Assembly (NCBI GenBank): GCA_913044255.1
Contig: CAJWOI010000170.1
Coordinates: 1 to 6,275, forward strand
Length of the DNA: 6,275 bases
DNA from: an uncultured Alphaproteobacteria bacterium
Lineage (GTDB): Bacteria; Pseudomonadota; Alphaproteobacteria; UBA7887
Direction: 5' to 3'
The position numbers were made by a program, and so were the translations under genes. Positions 5,639-6,275 of the stretch are shown one piece after another. The first letter of the stretch is position 1, and every line of letters begins with the position of its first letter. A model generated the notes under the pieces. The model saw only the letters and a program-made list of their open reading frames with translations, ran no database searches and was not told the origin of the DNA.

Positions 5639-6275
5639 ATGCCGATCCCAAATGTAAAATTGATGAAAACTGGAACTCCAACATCGGTGTTGCAACAACC
5701 TCAACAACTAGTACTTGATCTGGATGGTTTTGAAGGTCCTATTGACCTGCTCCTTGCTCTCGCCAGAGGACAAAAAGTTGACTTGGCCCGAATTTCCATT
5801 CTCGAACTGGCGGATCAATATCTTGCGTATGTTGAAAGTGCGCGCCAGTTGCGTTTGGAGTTAGCCTCGGATTACCTTGTTATGGCAGCTTGGCTAGCTT
5901 ATTTGAAATCACGACTTCTTCTGCCGCGTGAGAATGATGAAGAGGAACCGGATCCTGAATTTCTTGCGGAAGCATTAGCGTTACAACTGCGCCGTTTGGA
6001 CGCTATGCGCGACGCCGGGCAAACCCTTTTTGCTAGTGACTTGCTCGGCCGGGACGTGTTTGCGCGGGGCAATGCTGAAGGTTTAGCGATTGTATTCCGG
6101 CCATATTATTCGCCGTCGATGCACGATCTGGTCAGAGCATATGCGGATCAGCGTCGACGTGGCGTATCAACCAGGATGTCAATTGAACCTAGCGAGATCT
6201 ACAGTGTTGAGATGGCAATACGACGGCTTTCTAACATGGTGGGACAGAATTTGGACTGGATGAGTTTGCAAAACT
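5639..6275 (+). CDS. scpA: Segregation and condensation protein A, ScpA (3' end cut by window)
   Basis: Kleisin subunit of the SMC-ScpAB complex that compacts and helps segregate the chromosome. The frame from ATG 5639 stays open to the window edge, giving 212 complete codons. Family features: VLDLDGFEGPIDLLLALAR (25-43), KVDLARISILELADQYL (46-62), ASDYLVMAAWLAYLKSRLLL (76-95, longer motif given as positions with key residues YLVMAAWL and KSRLLL), and an acidic EEEPDPE stretch (101-107). The downstream helical region runs into VEMAIRRL (190-197). The N-terminal part is the portion that contacts the SMC neck. The C-terminal winged helix that binds the SMC head is mostly outside the window. ATG lies 1 nt after the M50 stop; GAGG at 5631-5634 is only 4 nt upstream, shorter than ideal, and the alternative ATG at 5663 has no better site. 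In related genomes scpB and tatA usually follow. Confidence 0.93.
   Translation, partial: MPIPNVKLMKTGTPTSVLQQPQQLVLDLDGFEGPIDLLLALARGQKVDLARISILELADQYLAYVESARQLRLELASDYLVMAAWLAYLKSRLLLPRENDEEEPDPEFLAEALALQLRRLDAMRDAGQTLFASDLLGRDVFARGNAEGLAIVFRPYYSPSMHDLVRAYADQRRRGVSTRMSIEPSEIYSVEMAIRRLSNMVGQNLDWMSLQN

Noticed and set aside
5301..5684. Minus-strand open frame of 127 codons opposite the M50/scpA junction.
   Set aside because: It runs antisense to two recognised genes and its translation shows no family motif.
4628..5734. The shared string GGTTTTGAAGGT in nagZ (near 4628) and scpA (near 5723) as a repeat.
   Set aside because: It encodes conserved GFEG in each family (GFEGLLM and GFEGPID); a chance match under coding constraint.
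1..6275. Mobile elements, CRISPR, toxin-antitoxin or defence genes.
   Set aside because: Almost every base is accounted for by housekeeping genes in a familiar order, and no terminal repeats, integrase, spacer array or atypical gene pair was seen.

Overview
The window looks like a core chromosomal segment of an alphaproteobacterium, by eye about half G+C and possibly Rhodospirillales-like. This rests on protein families and gene order, not on a database search. As I recall the group, the run dgt - argS - SPOR protein - nagZ - (M50 protease) - scpA, with an A-type Fe-S carrier gene divergent upstream, is a familiar alphaproteobacterial arrangement. Nothing points to a phage, transposon, plasmid, CRISPR array or RNA gene, and no terminator was seen.

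Layout. Positions 1-54 hold the first 18 codons of a minus-strand gene, probably erpA/iscA-like. Positions 55-174 are a divergent intergenic region with a perfect 8-bp inverted repeat (100-107 and 120-127) that lies over a plausible promoter for the minus-strand gene. From 175 to the end, all genes are on the plus strand and tightly packed: dgt (175-1341), argS (1341-3125), a membrane-anchored SPOR protein (3126-3890), nagZ (3877-4902), an M50 site-2-type protease (4921-5637) and the 5' part of scpA (5639-6275, cut by the window edge). The junctions are a 1-nt overlap, 0 nt, a 14-nt overlap, an 18-nt gap with a strong ribosome binding site, and a 1-nt gap. This suggests one transcript with translational coupling. 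Two genes (dgt, nagZ) appear to start at TTG.

How the genes fit together. The proteins are housekeeping and share a growth and division theme: dNTP turnover (Dgt), arginine charging (ArgS), envelope and septal peptidoglycan binding (SPOR), peptidoglycan recycling (NagZ), membrane proteolysis (M50) and chromosome condensation/segregation (ScpA). They are not one pathway.

No previously undescribed system was found. The points worth a second look are small: (1) the Dgt homologue has glycine where the proposed catalytic glutamate of the family normally sits; (2) the M50 gene carries an imperfect tandem 36-bp duplication over its start codon that adds 12 residues; (3) the dyad in the divergent promoter region; (4) a possible 14-codon leader frame whose stop overlaps the TTG start of dgt.
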